From Sphingomonas faeni (GTDB lineage: Bacteria > Pseudomonadota > Alphaproteobacteria > Sphingomonadales > Sphingomonadaceae), in contig NZ_QAYE01000002.1 in assembly GCF_003053745.1 (NCBI RefSeq), forward strand, positions 1 through 64,000: DNA of 64,000 nucleotides. The letters run 5' to 3'. Position numbers and translations under genes: made by a program. The first letter of the stretch is position 1. Each line of letters starts with the position of its first letter. Of the stretch, positions 1-8,452 are shown in pieces. The notes beneath the pieces were generated by a model. The model was not told the DNA's origin. It saw only the letters and a program-made list of their open reading frames with translations, and did not search any database.

Positions 1-197
1 CCGACCTCGTGATGCTCGACCGCCGCCCGGACCGACCCATCCGGCCCAAACGCATCGCGCAGGATCGCCAGCTTCTCCTCGACCGTCCAGCGGCGTCGAC
101 CCGACACCCGCCCGACAATCTCGATACGACCACTCATACGACCGGTCGTATGACTACTCGCTACATCTGCAGCTGGTTCGATAGTCTCGTCCGACAT
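1..197 (-). CDS. tnpA: IS66 accessory protein TnpA (OrfA), 3' part missing
   Basis: Partial gene running off the left edge. From the ATG at 197 the product starts MSDETIEPAADV and continues into RRWTVEEKLAILRDAFGPDG, the start of the helix-turn-helix that defines the first small protein of IS66 elements. An internal ATG at 137 (MSGRIEIVG) is an alternative start, but the upstream ATG keeps the reading frame open and matches the family's N-terminal length. TnpA is thought to assist transposition together with TnpB and TnpC; its exact role is not settled. Its position just inside the terminal repeat fits the standard IS66 layout. Confidence 0.75.
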   Translation of the reverse strand, partial: MSDETIEPAADVASSHTTGRMSGRIEIVGRVSGRRRWTVEEKLAILRDAFGPDGSVRAAVEHHEV

Positions 198-272
198 TAC
201 GGCCCCGTTCAAAGAGCTGCCATCAACCCGTTGAACGCTCCGCCTACAAGGCGGCCCTCAGACCGCGCTTAC
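1..272 (-). mobile_element. IS66-family insertion sequence, one terminal part
   Basis: The outer end of an IS66-type element, cut by the window edge. Read on the minus strand, positions 272-250 begin GTAAGCGCGGTCTGAGG, the GTAAGCG-type terminal inverted repeat expected for this family. A leader of about 50 bases follows, then the first small gene (tnpA). IS66 elements usually make 8-bp target duplications, so 273-280 (GGCTGATA) is the expected duplicated target. The partner copy lies outside the window. The rest of the element (tnpB, tnpC) would be to the left. Confidence 0.8.
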
Positions 273-511
273 GGCTGATAGGCATCGTCAGTCATAAAGA
301 ACTCCGTTTAATCGGCGAGCCAGTATGAGCTTACAATCATTTGCACAAGTAGCCGGATGGAAATGTCATGTCACACGGCGTCCTCGTTAAAAAAGCTGCG
401 GCACATTATCCGCGCTACGATTTCTCATCTGCACCGACAGAGCAACGACATATGTCTGTCAGGAAATGTATGCCGGTAGAACATTACCACTGAGCCAAAT
501 TCGTTTGCCTA

Positions 512-1432
512 TTAGCGTTCCCGCTTTTCAAGTGGACCAGAGCGCGAGAATATCCAGGCGCTTTTTCCAGCGCGCTTAGCCTCGAACATCATATTGTCAG
601 CCAGATTGAGCGTCTCGTTGAGGGTGCTTCCTGTCGCCGCCCCCAAGCTGCAAGTTGCTCTCCATTCAGACGCTTCTAGCGCAGTAATCAGTTCGCGATG
701 GATCTTCTCGGTTTTCCGCTCTGCCGAGGCATCATCTCGCACAGCGAGACAAAACGCGAATTCGTCGCCACCCAGGCGAGCGGTAACGTCATATGGCCGG
801 ACAGCTGCGGCAAGCGCCTCTGCTACAATCCGTAATACATCGTCCCCCGCGGAATGGCCGTGGAGGTCGTTCACCGCTTTGAAGTTGTCGAGATCGATCA
901 TGCCGCACAGGAGGATACGACCATCGCGAGGAGCCGACAGCTCCAGGCGCTTGCACTCGCGATTGAACGACCGCCGGTTGCCCAGGCCAGTGAGTGGGTC
1001 GATCTGCGCGTTGGCACGCTCGCGATCGAAGGTTCTGCGGAACGCTCCCACGAGGAAGATGATAAAAACCACGGCAAACGTTCTCATGCCCGCGTTCCAG
1101 GCCGCGGTCCCCGTTGGAATGGAGGAGGCTTGCGCCGAGAGTCCGTCGCCAAATCCGTTGAGGTATAGCGTCGCAAGAACCGCTACCGCTCCAAGGCCCA
1201 ACCCCACCAGCCTACCTAGGCACCAAGTCGTAAGACAGAGCGGCAGGAGATAGAGGGCGCTGAGGGAATAGTGCGGTCCCGTCGCGCCATCGAGAGCTAT
1301 GAGGCCTGCCCATAAGGCCGTGACCCGTTTGGCGGCGGTCCAGGGAGCAATGTCAGCAGATCTGCGCAGCATCGCTTCAAGCGGGCTCCACCTTTCTGCT
1401 GGCTTGCGGAATCGGCGCGTTATCAAACGCAT
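512..1432 (-). CDS. Membrane-bound GGDEF diguanylate cyclase
   Basis: Likely makes cyclic di-GMP from two GTP. The N-terminal half has about four hydrophobic segments (residues about 35-130, counted from the ATG at 1432), followed by a short linker and a GGDEF domain. The domain opens with DPLTGLGNRR and carries an intact RLGGDEF active-site motif near residue 221. No EAL domain and no obvious RxxD inhibitory site five residues ahead of GGDEF are seen. A TTG at 1459 would add nine residues, but the ATG at 1432 is preferred. The gene follows the Crp/Fnr regulator at 1488-2234 by 55 bases on the same strand, so the two may be one operon linking that regulator's signal to c-di-GMP. Confidence 0.85.
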   Translation of the reverse strand: MRLITRRFRKPAERWSPLEAMLRRSADIAPWTAAKRVTALWAGLIALDGATGPHYSLSALYLLPLCLTTWCLGRLVGLGLGAVAVLATLYLNGFGDGLSAQASSIPTGTAAWNAGMRTFAVVFIIFLVGAFRRTFDRERANAQIDPLTGLGNRRSFNRECKRLELSAPRDGRILLCGMIDLDNFKAVNDLHGHSAGDDVLRIVAEALAAAVRPYDVTARLGGDEFAFCLAVRDDASAERKTEKIHRELITALEASEWRATCSLGAATGSTLNETLNLADNMMFEAKRAGKSAWIFSRSGPLEKRER

Positions 1433-1487
1433 GGCACCAGCTCGTCGCCAAAGGAGCAACGCATTTGCGCTAACACCAGGAATTTCG

Positions 1488-2234
1488 TCAGCCCGGCTCC
1501 CCTGATTGGCTCATGTGAAGGTAGCGCGTATTGAAGCCAGCTTCGTCCTTCAGGCGATCCCAATCCGGAAATGTAACCCCACGTCCGCTTTGAGTAATGA
1601 GACCGTCATTAGACAGGGATTTCAAGGTACGATTAACATGCACAGCCGTCAGGCCGACAGCGTCGCCTATCTGCTCTTGAGTCATGGGCAAGTTGTAGAT
1701 TCCTCCATGATTAATACCAAGAGCGTCCGACCGGACGGCAAACTCGCACAGTAGATGGGCAATTCGTGCTCGGGCGTCTCGCCGCCCGTTATTCAGTATC
1801 CATTCCCTGTAAATGGATGCTTCCACCATACTGCTTGTAATGAATGCCGCATATATTGGTGGTCTCTCGAATATCAGAGACCGTAAAGCTAATATTGGAA
1901 TTAGGACTACACTGCATCTGGTAAGCGCTTGCAGGTTGTGATCCATTGCCTCGAGGAAAAGGCTTTGTAGGTTAATAACCTCCCCTGCAAGGTGAATGGA
2001 TACTATCTGGCGCTTACCATCCTTGCTGATTTTGTGGCGGAAGGCGAAGCCGGAAATAAGAACGATGCATTGCGTCGAATGATCGTTGTCACGGTTCATA
2101 TAGCTGCCGGGTTCGAACGATCGCACCTTGCTTGGCAGGTTCAACAAGACGGCACGATCATCATCGGTCAGCCTCGAGTGCGTCGCCAGCTTTTGTACCA
2201 TTCGCGCTAGCGACACCGAATTATCATCTGGCAT
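1488..2234 (-). CDS. Crp/Fnr-family transcriptional regulator
   Basis: 248 residues with an N-terminal cyclic-nucleotide-binding-type beta-roll (about 25-140), a dimerisation helix and a C-terminal winged helix (MTQEQIGDAVGLTAVHVNRT is the recognition region). No Fnr-type cysteine cluster is visible, so an oxygen-sensing iron-sulfur role is unlikely. The frame is open further upstream to 2297, but the ATG at 2234 is chosen because GCAGGGGG sits seven bases ahead of it. That ribosome site lies in the 3' arm of a perfect hairpin (see 2242-2258). The downstream neighbour is a diguanylate cyclase on the same strand. Confidence 0.85.
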   Translation of the reverse strand: MPDDNSVSLARMVQKLATHSRLTDDDRAVLLNLPSKVRSFEPGSYMNRDNDHSTQCIVLISGFAFRHKISKDGKRQIVSIHLAGEVINLQSLFLEAMDHNLQALTRCSVVLIPILALRSLIFERPPIYAAFITSSMVEASIYREWILNNGRRDARARIAHLLCEFAVRSDALGINHGGIYNLPMTQEQIGDAVGLTAVHVNRTLKSLSNDGLITQSGRGVTFPDWDRLKDEAGFNTRYLHMSQSGEPG

Positions 2235-2241
2235 TAACGCC

Positions 2242-2258
2242 CCCTGCAAAATGCAGGG
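2242..2258 (-). promoter_or_regulatory. Hairpin overlapping the ribosome site of the Crp/Fnr gene
   Basis: CCCTGCA and TGCAGGG form a 7-bp perfect stem around a 3-base loop. On the minus strand the 3' arm supplies most of the GCAGGGGG ribosome site of the gene starting at 2234. Seen directly; that it controls translation, or is a protein operator for autoregulation, is inference. Confidence 0.45.
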
Positions 2259-2486
2259 CAAAATTGCGCGCACTTCAAAGGATACTGTTTCAAGCACCTA
2301 CAGCTAAGATATAGTGCGCGCCGATACGATAACAACTATCATAGGATATGGTTTAGTATTACGTTTTATATCAAGCGCTTACAAATATGTCTCTGCATGT
2401 GAAATACATAACAGACAACCAAGCGCCTGAAATAAACACTTAATGCCTGTTGAAAAGGTGCGGTTCTCTACATCAGCATACGTGAC

Positions 2487-2831
2487 CTATTTGTCATCGC
2501 CAATAATATTGCACGATTCATCAAGAAATGTTCGTAAATTCGTCAGGGCATCATTCGACAGAGCTACAACGTCGTTAGTCTGTCTTGGCTCAATTTGTCC
2601 TTCTTCAACTAGATGCGCTATCCATCTACTGCCCGATGCAGTGCTGACCTCAGCGCGGGTCATCAACGTTTGCTCTGAAATTATCTCGTTTTTGACGTAG
2701 CCGACGAACAAGATGAGCAGCATGCTCCACGCATGCTCGTCGAATATGTCGCTTGGGAATAGGCGTTTGCGTAGAGCGCGAACCGCCAAAATGTCTTCAG
2801 CGGCCAAGCCGCGGTCCTGATCGTTTTTCAT
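2487..2831 (-). CDS. Small winged-helix/MarR-like protein
   Basis: About 114 residues from the ATG at 2831. A TTG at 2918 would give 143 residues, but with no better ribosome site. The centre reads RLFPSDIFDEHAWSMLLILF, then a helix-turn-helix-like stretch (LMTRAEVSTASGSRWIAHLV) and a possible wing ending in LSNDALTNL. This resembles short MarR-like DNA-binding proteins found beside regulators in sphingomonads; the family assignment is from pattern memory only. The local DNA is clearly more AT-rich than the window average. A 48-residue gene is read divergently from 2945. Confidence 0.6.
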   Translation of the reverse strand: MKNDQDRGLAAEDILAVRALRKRLFPSDIFDEHAWSMLLILFVGYVKNEIISEQTLMTRAEVSTASGSRWIAHLVEEGQIEPRQTNDVVALSNDALTNLRTFLDESCNIIGDDK

Positions 2832-2944
2832 GCCGATAGTACCGCATAAAACAACGCGGTTGGACCAAACATATGTTTCCAGATTCAGTGTTTCGTATAG
2901 AGCGAGATTGTTGCGCAAGAAAAAGATAGCGCGTCTTTAGCGTA

Positions 2945-3091
2945 ATGGAAAAACCCGAAGATCAAGACGCGCTATCACTCTACGCAGCGATAGCGTGGGC
3001 GCTGCATCTGGCAGATGTGCGTGGAGAGAGCCTAATCGGTGCTTTTTTAGCCGACGCTCTTCATCTTGCTCAGCAGATAACTGGAAAATAG
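2945..3091 (+). CDS. 48-residue hypothetical protein
   Basis: A short gene with ATG at 2945 and TAG at 3089-3091. The product starts MEKPEDQDALSLYAAIAWAL and continues as an amphipathic helix-rich sequence ending in QQITGK. It has no signal peptide or transmembrane segment. Codon use looks like real coding sequence and the gene is divergent from the winged-helix gene, a layout suggesting shared control. Similar tiny proteins beside such regulators are familiar in sphingomonads, but function is unknown. No strong ribosome site precedes it. Confidence 0.5.
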   Translation: MEKPEDQDALSLYAAIAWALHLADVRGESLIGAFLADALHLAQQITGK

Positions 3092-3327
3092 CAGGCGGTA
3101 CCAAGCCCCCGCGGTCCGCGAACAGTCGACCAGCCGCTTTTATGTGAGTAACCTAAATTAGGTTCCGGGTGTCCGATTGGCCAAAACGTAGTATTGTCGA
3201 GATAGCGCCAGCGGGCCGCCAGCTCTCCGTGTGCAGAAAAGTTACGGAACGCTCAAGTTAGCGCGAATGCGGCAGCGGTGGTGCCGTTCCGCTGGCGCGG
3301 CGGATCAGGAAGCGGCATGCGGATCAG

Positions 3328-3516
3328 TCATTCCGCAGCCGGTGCAAGCGCTTCCCGACGCATGGAGGCCCCGTCGATCAGACGCTCGATGGAAGGCTCC
3401 AATGCCAGTCCCATGTCGCTCAGCGCGTATTTTACCCGCTTCCTCAGGAGCAGGTGGTCCGCATCCTTCCCAGTATCGCCATTCCGCAGTCCGATGTGCG
3501 TAAAACCCGGTCGTGA
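3328..3516 (-). pseudogene. Possible C-terminal remnant of an HxlR-type regulator
   Basis: On the minus strand one frame reads LLLRKRVKYALSDMGLALEP, then a helix and stop at 3328. This resembles the end of HxlR winged-helix regulators, where an R-V-x-Y-x-L-T/S-x-x-G-x-x-L-x-P pattern closes the wing. A stop lies upstream at 3517-3519 and no N-terminal recognition helix is found, so it would be a fragment only. The match is short. Confidence 0.3.
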
Positions 3517-3881
3517 TCACAGCTGTACGACAAACAGGTGATTCCGGACGGTAGCCTCTCGAGCGTTGCAAAACGCCGTCGCCAACGCCGATTGGCGACT
3601 ATCGTGTGTTTTCCGTTGCCCAAGGAGTGTACCCGTCATTCCCACAACTCGGTCGAGACGCCATTTCGGGAAAAACGTTTTGGGAACGGTTTTTGAGAAA
3701 GGGGCGTGCAGCGGGAGAAATTACTCCTGGCTTTTGCCCGCCGTTCCCGTGGCGGGTTCCTGTCAGGGAGAGCTTCTAGCTGTGTCAGTTACAATATAAT
3801 CGGTCGCGATGTAACGTCGCTAAGGCGTTTTCCCCATGAAAGGCGCATTGTATGTGCGCTGCCCCATGCCCCCGCACCATG

Positions 3882-3909
3882 GCGACGGCCGGTCTGGTCC
3901 GACCGTCGC
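3882..3909. terminator. Hairpin downstream of the arginase-family gene
   Basis: GCGACGG and CCGTCGC pair around a region that can pair further (CGG/CCG with one mismatch). It begins 15 bases past the stop of the gene ending at 3924. There is no clear T-run, so termination is only a possibility. Confidence 0.35.
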
Positions 3910-3923
3910 TCTGGCACGTTTCA

Positions 3924-4826
3924 TCAGCCGGGTGTGCCGATCAACGGTAGCTGGGCTAACATCCGGTGTAGTGCCAGGCTGTCCCACGGCAGGTGTTCGG
4001 TGATTCCAAGTCCGACGATATCAACGACCCCGCTGACATCCGCCAATAAGCGGACGATCTGCTGCATAGTCATTCGGCCCGATGGGTACGTGTCGACCGA
4101 CGGCACAGCCGGATCGGGGTTCGAGAAAAGTAATGAGCGGAAGAGCGTCGGATCGAGCGCATCGAGGTCGAAGTGAATCGCGAGGTGCTTGGCCCCGGTG
4201 GACTGGAGCCAGTCGAGCACGGGCGCGCTTGTGCTGGCCAACGCTTCGGGCCCAGCAGTCCGCAAGCCGAGACGATCGATTAGTTCGTTCTCTTTGGCCT
4301 TGATGGCAGGGAAATCGTCCGACGTCTCTCGGCGACCGGCGAACATGACATTGCCGGGCTTCACGGGGCGGGACACCTCTGCGGTGAACTGCGCATCGCC
4401 CTCACCGAGCAAGTTGCCCAGCACCATCGTGTGGCCATGCTCGGCTTCGCTGGGTGTAATCACGTCGGGGTGGGTATCGACCCAGAGGATCGCCAGTTCG
4501 CCGTCGTACCGCTCATTTAAATAGGCAAACGGCGCTAGATCGACGAGGCAATCTCCGCCAAGCACAACCAGTCGATCCGGTCGATGCTTGTCGATTAGAC
4601 GCCGAGCGTTCCGCGCTTGGCTGAGTAGCGCGCTTCGGGCTACGATGCCGTTCTCAGACGATAGCAGCACGTCGTCGGGCCGGGCGACCGGAACGTGCTC
4701 CACGGGGCCGGTCGCCGTTGGCGCGAGCCAGTTCAGTAACTCCGAACCGAAATGATAGGCCGGATTATTACCTCCCTGCCATTGCGGAAAAAGCAGGCGC
4801 AGGGTTGTCGAAGCGGAGCTGGTCAT
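3924..4826 (-). CDS. Arginase/ureohydrolase-family protein
   Basis: 300 residues from the ATG at 4826, which follows AGGA by seven bases; a TTG fifteen bases upstream is less likely. Ureohydrolases cleave guanidino compounds with a two-manganese centre. Visible ligand motifs are WVDTHPDV (Asp/His/Asp near residues 117-121) and HFDLDALDP (Asp/Asp near 220-222). Where arginases have GGDH this protein has GGDC (near residues 90-93), so one metal ligand is Cys or is lost. The same substitution occurs in an uncharacterised arginase-like subgroup, so the substrate is not predictable. The divergent LysR gene at 4963 is a likely regulator. Confidence 0.8.
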   Translation of the reverse strand: MTSSASTTLRLLFPQWQGGNNPAYHFGSELLNWLAPTATGPVEHVPVARPDDVLLSSENGIVARSALLSQARNARRLIDKHRPDRLVVLGGDCLVDLAPFAYLNERYDGELAILWVDTHPDVITPSEAEHGHTMVLGNLLGEGDAQFTAEVSRPVKPGNVMFAGRRETSDDFPAIKAKENELIDRLGLRTAGPEALASTSAPVLDWLQSTGAKHLAIHFDLDALDPTLFRSLLFSNPDPAVPSVDTYPSGRMTMQQIVRLLADVSGVVDIVGLGITEHLPWDSLALHRMLAQLPLIGTPG

Positions 4827-4962
4827 AGGGGTCCTGTTCAATGATATCGTCTAGTAAGGATCGATATAGTCACATGATTGTCGAATGGGCTTCGACACTG
4901 CGGAGACAAACGCTCATATTAGCGCTCCTGTGACGCAAATGGGAAAGCGGCGAGAGGCGAAG

Positions 4963-5856
4963 ATGGCGGGCACGAACCTCAACGAAATCCTGGTGTTCGT
5001 CGCGATAGTCGATGCCGGAAGCTTTGTCGGAGGAGGTCTAGCGATGGGGCTGACCCGGTCGGCCGCGGCCAAATCGATCGGACGTTTAGAAGACCGGCTG
5101 GGCACCCGCCTTCTGAACCGGACGACACGAACAATCAGCCTGACGGACGAGGGACGCAACTTTTACGATCGGGGACTCGCTGTGTTGCGCGCCGTTGAGG
5201 ATGCGGAAGCGAGCGTAGGAGGACGTGCTGGAACGCCGCGTGGTCTCCTCCGGCTGACCGTTCCCGACGCTTACGGCCGGCTTGTGATCCTGCCGCTAAT
5301 TGCACCATATCTCGCTGCGTGGCCCGAGCTTCAAATGGAGGTCAGCTTTACTGATCGACAAGCCGATATCGTGGAGGAAGGCTTCGATCTCGCCATCCGT
5401 ATTGGCGAGGCGCCGTCCGATACACGGCTCGTGTCACGGGTCGTCGCTCGGTATCGTTGGGCGTTGGTAGCGGCGCCGTCCTACATCGCTGCTCGTGGGG
5501 AGCCCAAGGAAGTAGCGGAGATCGCAGACTTTGATCGTCTTGTTTTCAGCAGTCGCGGTAGAAGACAGGGCTGGCGGTTTCGCGCGCCAGATGGTTCGTG
5601 GATCATGGCACAGGGACGTAGCCGGCTCAGGTTGGACAGCGGCGAGGCTATTCGCGACGCTGCTGTTGCTGGCCTTGGTCTCGCCTTCCTACCCGAATTC
5701 GTCGTTGCCGAAGACTTAGCTGCTGGTCGTCTCGGTCGCGTACTCGCTAACTACGACGGTGGAGACGCGGTGATCACAGCAATATACCCGAGCCGCCGTT
5801 TGCTCGAACCGCGGGTTAGAAGGTTCATCGATCTCCTATCAGAGCATCTGGGTTGA
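4963..5856 (+). CDS. LysR-family transcriptional regulator
   Basis: 297 residues. The N-terminal winged helix (residues about 3-62: NLNEILVFVAIVDAGSF, then SAAAKSIGRLEDRLGTRLLN) is followed by a periplasmic-binding-fold effector domain from about 90 to the end. The ATG at 4963 is chosen because GAGAGG lies seven bases upstream; upstream ATGs at 4885 and 4939 would only add an unconserved leader. It is read divergently from the arginase-family gene with about 136 bases between start codons, the classic arrangement for LysR control of a neighbour. The effector is unknown. Confidence 0.85.
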   Translation: MAGTNLNEILVFVAIVDAGSFVGGGLAMGLTRSAAAKSIGRLEDRLGTRLLNRTTRTISLTDEGRNFYDRGLAVLRAVEDAEASVGGRAGTPRGLLRLTVPDAYGRLVILPLIAPYLAAWPELQMEVSFTDRQADIVEEGFDLAIRIGEAPSDTRLVSRVVARYRWALVAAPSYIAARGEPKEVAEIADFDRLVFSSRGRRQGWRFRAPDGSWIMAQGRSRLRLDSGEAIRDAAVAGLGLAFLPEFVVAEDLAAGRLGRVLANYDGGDAVITAIYPSRRLLEPRVRRFIDLLSEHLG

Positions 5857-6074
5857 CGGCGCCTATCAAGCGATGAGCCTTAAGACTGCCTTATATGGCC
5901 TCGCATTGTTGACCTTGGCCACTTCATTCCACCTTGGCATTTAACCGGTGTGCGCCGCCAAGCGAACAGCAGGTCTGACGCTTTCGCGCCAGCGCGGCTC
6001 CCAGGATTAGTGCTTTGGGCTAGTGCTGGCGAGCCCGCCGCGGCGCCGGCGAGCGCGACAGCAGAATAAGGTTT

Positions 6075-6512
6075 TCATTTCCCCCCCAGGGTCTTGAGAT
6101 ATCTCTCATGATCCGCGGCCGTCCCAACGAAGCGCTTCATGCGGGCGAGCCGTTCGGGCGGCAGCGTGGCCTCTGCGGCGGCAAGCCGATCGGCGATCCA
6201 TCCCGCGTTGAAGTCTGGCACTCCGGCCCGCCTCAGGTTCTCGGCTCGACGGATGGAATCGCCGCTGCACAGCACCAGCGACCAGCCGTAGGTGCCGCGC
6301 TCGAACAGTGCCCGGCCACCGAAGTCGCCCTGGGTCCAGTCGGCAATCGCGTGATCGCCACTGATGACGATAGGTCCGATCTCGATTGGAAAGCGGGGGC
6401 TGCCAAAGTGCGCCTCGGTCACCTCGCGGATACGGCCTTTTTCAACGACGGTGTTCTGAATGCCGCAGCCAGCGAGCGCGATTGCGCCCGCCAGTGCCAG
6501 CCACCTATGCAT
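6075..6512 (-). CDS. Small lipoprotein associated with copper uptake genes
   Basis: 145 residues with a signal sequence and lipobox (IALAGC, Cys16), so it is probably anchored in a membrane facing the periplasm. The rest is soluble with a single further Cys (LVLCSGD). It matches the small 'copper uptake system-associated' proteins that sit beside SCO and PCu(A)C genes in sphingomonads; its biochemical role is unknown. The start overlaps the end of the SCO gene by 8 bases, which supports co-translation. It is the last gene of the copper operon. Confidence 0.7.
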   Translation of the reverse strand: MHRWLALAGAIALAGCGIQNTVVEKGRIREVTEAHFGSPRFPIEIGPIVISGDHAIADWTQGDFGGRALFERGTYGWSLVLCSGDSIRRAENLRRAGVPDFNAGWIADRLAAAEATLPPERLARMKRFVGTAADHERYLKTLGGK

Positions 6513-7125
6513 TGATAAGCCGGCTCAGGCGTCTGACTGCCTGATCTTCCGGTTCCTTCGCGTCCATCGTATCTGCGAATTGCCCGTCGCGATCGAAGAG
6601 CAGAATGCGGGCTGTATGATCGATCGTGTAATCGCCATTGGGTAGCGGCACACGTTCGACATAGATCTTGAAGCTTTTCTCCATACGCTTCAGCTCTGCC
6701 GGATCGCCCGTGAGGCCGATGACCGGCGCATCGAACATGGACAGGAAGCTCGCAATGTCCTCGCGCTTGTCGTGCTCGGGATCGACTGAGACAAAAACGA
6801 CGTTCATCTTGCCTGCTTGCGTGCCAAGCTTCTTATGGAGCAACGCCATGCGTGCCATCGTGGTGGGGCATACGTCGGGGCAGCGGGTAAAGCCGAAAAA
6901 GATCGCATACGGCTTTCCCTTCAGCGTCTGATCGGTGACGGTCTGGCCCTTAGTATCAACGAGCTTGAAGCCCCCCCCGGGGCCGGCGTGCTCTGCCGCT
7001 GAGGTCCGATTGTTGGTATCTGGACTTGCAGAACAGCCGGCGATGCCGACTGCCAGTCCGGATGCCAGCAAAGCCCTGATTGCTACTCCACGCGGCTGCG
7101 TGCGTGCGTTGGATACGCTCATCAT
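6505..7125 (-). CDS. SCO1/SenC-family copper chaperone
   Basis: 206 residues with a lipoprotein signal (GIAGC, Cys31) and a thioredoxin-like domain. The copper site is complete: CPDVC (Cys82 and Cys86) plus the distal His170 in TIDHTAR. SCO proteins carry copper to the CuA site of cytochrome c oxidase or act as periplasmic thiol reductants. The start ATG overlaps the stop of the PCu(A)C gene in an ATGA arrangement, so the two are translationally coupled. Confidence 0.92.
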   Translation of the reverse strand: MMSVSNARTQPRGVAIRALLASGLAVGIAGCSASPDTNNRTSAAEHAGPGGGFKLVDTKGQTVTDQTLKGKPYAIFFGFTRCPDVCPTTMARMALLHKKLGTQAGKMNVVFVSVDPEHDKREDIASFLSMFDAPVIGLTGDPAELKRMEKSFKIYVERVPLPNGDYTIDHTARILLFDRDGQFADTMDAKEPEDQAVRRLSRLINA

Positions 7126-7598
7126 TGGCGCCCCCCCTGGCGAACGCCAGCGACGGTCGAGCCTGCACCGACGACCTTGAAAGCGATCCTAACATCTCCG
7201 GCGCGCGCGAAGCGCAGCGTTGCAGGAATGCGTTCTCCCGCCTTGAGCGGTGACTTAAGCCCGATTAGCATGATGTGATTACCACCGGGTGCAAGCGATG
7301 CCTCGCCACCCGCCGGTATCTCAAGGCCATTGGGAAGGGGTCTCATTCGCATGATGCTGTCGTCGAGCGACATGGTGTGGATCTCGACCTTCGCAGCACG
7401 AGGTGATGTGGCGGAGACGAGCTGATCCGGCTGCGTGCTTGTGTTCCGTACCGTCACATAGCCCGCACCGATGTTTGCGCGGGGCGACGTGGCACGAGAC
7501 CAGGGATCAGCAGCGGTGATCGAACCTTTACGTGCGATCTGCGCAGACAAAGGCGAAGCAAGCGCGGCGATAAGCGCCAACGCGATACGAGGTGTCAT
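7122..7598 (-). CDS. PCu(A)C periplasmic copper chaperone
   Basis: 158 residues from the ATG at 7598, which has AGGA eight bases upstream; the frame is open nine codons further, but without a better start. A Sec signal peptide (to about residue 20) is followed by the PCu(A)C cupredoxin-like domain. Copper ligands are visible as VEIHTM (His74, Met76) and GGNHIM (His108, Met110), the H-M...H-x-M pattern of the family. It delivers Cu(I) to CuA assembly together with SCO, which is the next gene and overlaps it by four bases. Confidence 0.92.
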   Translation of the reverse strand: MTPRIALALIAALASPLSAQIARKGSITAADPWSRATSPRANIGAGYVTVRNTSTQPDQLVSATSPRAAKVEIHTMSLDDSIMRMRPLPNGLEIPAGGEASLAPGGNHIMLIGLKSPLKAGERIPATLRFARAGDVRIAFKVVGAGSTVAGVRQGGRQ

Positions 7599-7725
7599 GG
7601 GAATTCCTAGAGCGACACGGCGCACCCCCTCGATCGAAATCCATTATCGCAAGGAGGGGCGGGCGCCCGAAAGGCTGCACTGCACGCTCGACGAAGTCAG
7701 GATGCGACTGCGAGGCACGTCGGAA

Positions 7726-7742
7726 GACGGGCTTTGCCCGTC
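7726..7742. promoter_or_regulatory. Hairpin between DUF2946 and PCu(A)C genes
   Basis: GACGGGC and GCCCGTC form a 7-bp perfect stem with a TTT loop in the 188-base gap after the DUF2946 gene. It lacks a T-run on either strand. It may attenuate or stabilise the transcript; nothing more can be said. Confidence 0.35.
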
Positions 7743-7786
7743 GGGAGAACATACCTGAGTTGGTTCAGGCAGTCGGCGTACTCGGA

Positions 7787-8206
7787 TCAGACGCCCTGAG
7801 GTGGTCCGCGTAGGTGTGGGCGCAGGTAGGACGCCGAGCGGATGATCGTTGGAGACAAACCGTACAGCGCGAGCGCGGCGACAAAGGCGAGCGCTGCAAC
7901 GAGTAGAGATGGGTCGACGGCACTTAGCGCCTGGGCAGACAGGCTGGAGAACGCACACGGTATCTCTGCCTTGCCATGCTCCTTCGATTTCTCATGCTCC
8001 GGCATGGTGTGATCCATGCCGGCCATGTCCATCGCCATCGATGGCTGCTGTTGTTCAACGCCGGAGCACAGGGTCACGGCGATCCGTCCATGATTGACGG
8101 AGATCATGTACCCGGTGGGAATCAGAATGCGCAGCGCCAACACAGCGACGCAAATCAGCGCGGCTAATAGGGTATGAGCCAAGACGAGACGGCGGATTGC
8201 TTGCAC
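7787..8206 (-). CDS. DUF2946 family membrane protein
   Basis: 139 residues with an N-terminal hydrophobic segment (residues about 8-30) and a second near the C-terminus. Between them is a methionine/histidine-rich stretch (MAMDMAGMDHTMPEHEKSKE) that looks suited to copper binding. DUF2946 proteins are found with copper-responsive genes, and the downstream PCu(A)C, SCO and lipoprotein genes agree. Two cysteines (TLCSG, IPCAF) flank the metal-rich loop. Exact function unknown. Confidence 0.8.
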   Translation of the reverse strand: MQAIRRLVLAHTLLAALICVAVLALRILIPTGYMISVNHGRIAVTLCSGVEQQQPSMAMDMAGMDHTMPEHEKSKEHGKAEIPCAFSSLSAQALSAVDPSLLVAALAFVAALALYGLSPTIIRSASYLRPHLRGPPQGV

Positions 8207-8452
8207 GCAATGGCACTACGTAGGACGCTCCACACTGTCACTGGGGCATTTCGTCTCACGTCCCTTCATCGATCAAGCCATTAGCCGCGGATTCCTGGGA
8301 CCAACTCAGTCGCGCAGAGACACATTGTTGGCGATGGCAAAATTATGCCTGCCAGCGGCAATTGGTATGGCCGAAAGCCAGTGATCCACGTCCTTTACGC
8401 CATGATGCTACTCTCAGACAGGTGTCCAACACATCAAGACACAGGGGTGCCA

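Larger units (their letters stand above)
3092..3923. other. Gene-poor stretch with degraded sequence
   Basis: No intact gene can be supported here. The region holds one plausible gene remnant (3328-3516, minus strand) and a hairpin near the end of the arginase-family gene. Open frames of up to about 150 codons exist, but they are antisense to or extend into the neighbouring gene and look unlike coding sequence. Confidence 0.5.

Noticed and set aside
3706..3880. Tn3-type 38-bp transposon end
   Set aside because: CGCTAAG and TTTTCCCC strings occur, but the full terminal repeat order does not match.
3706..4176. Plus-strand 156-codon frame overlapping the arginase-family gene
   Set aside because: Antisense to a well-supported enzyme and with no protein-like pattern.
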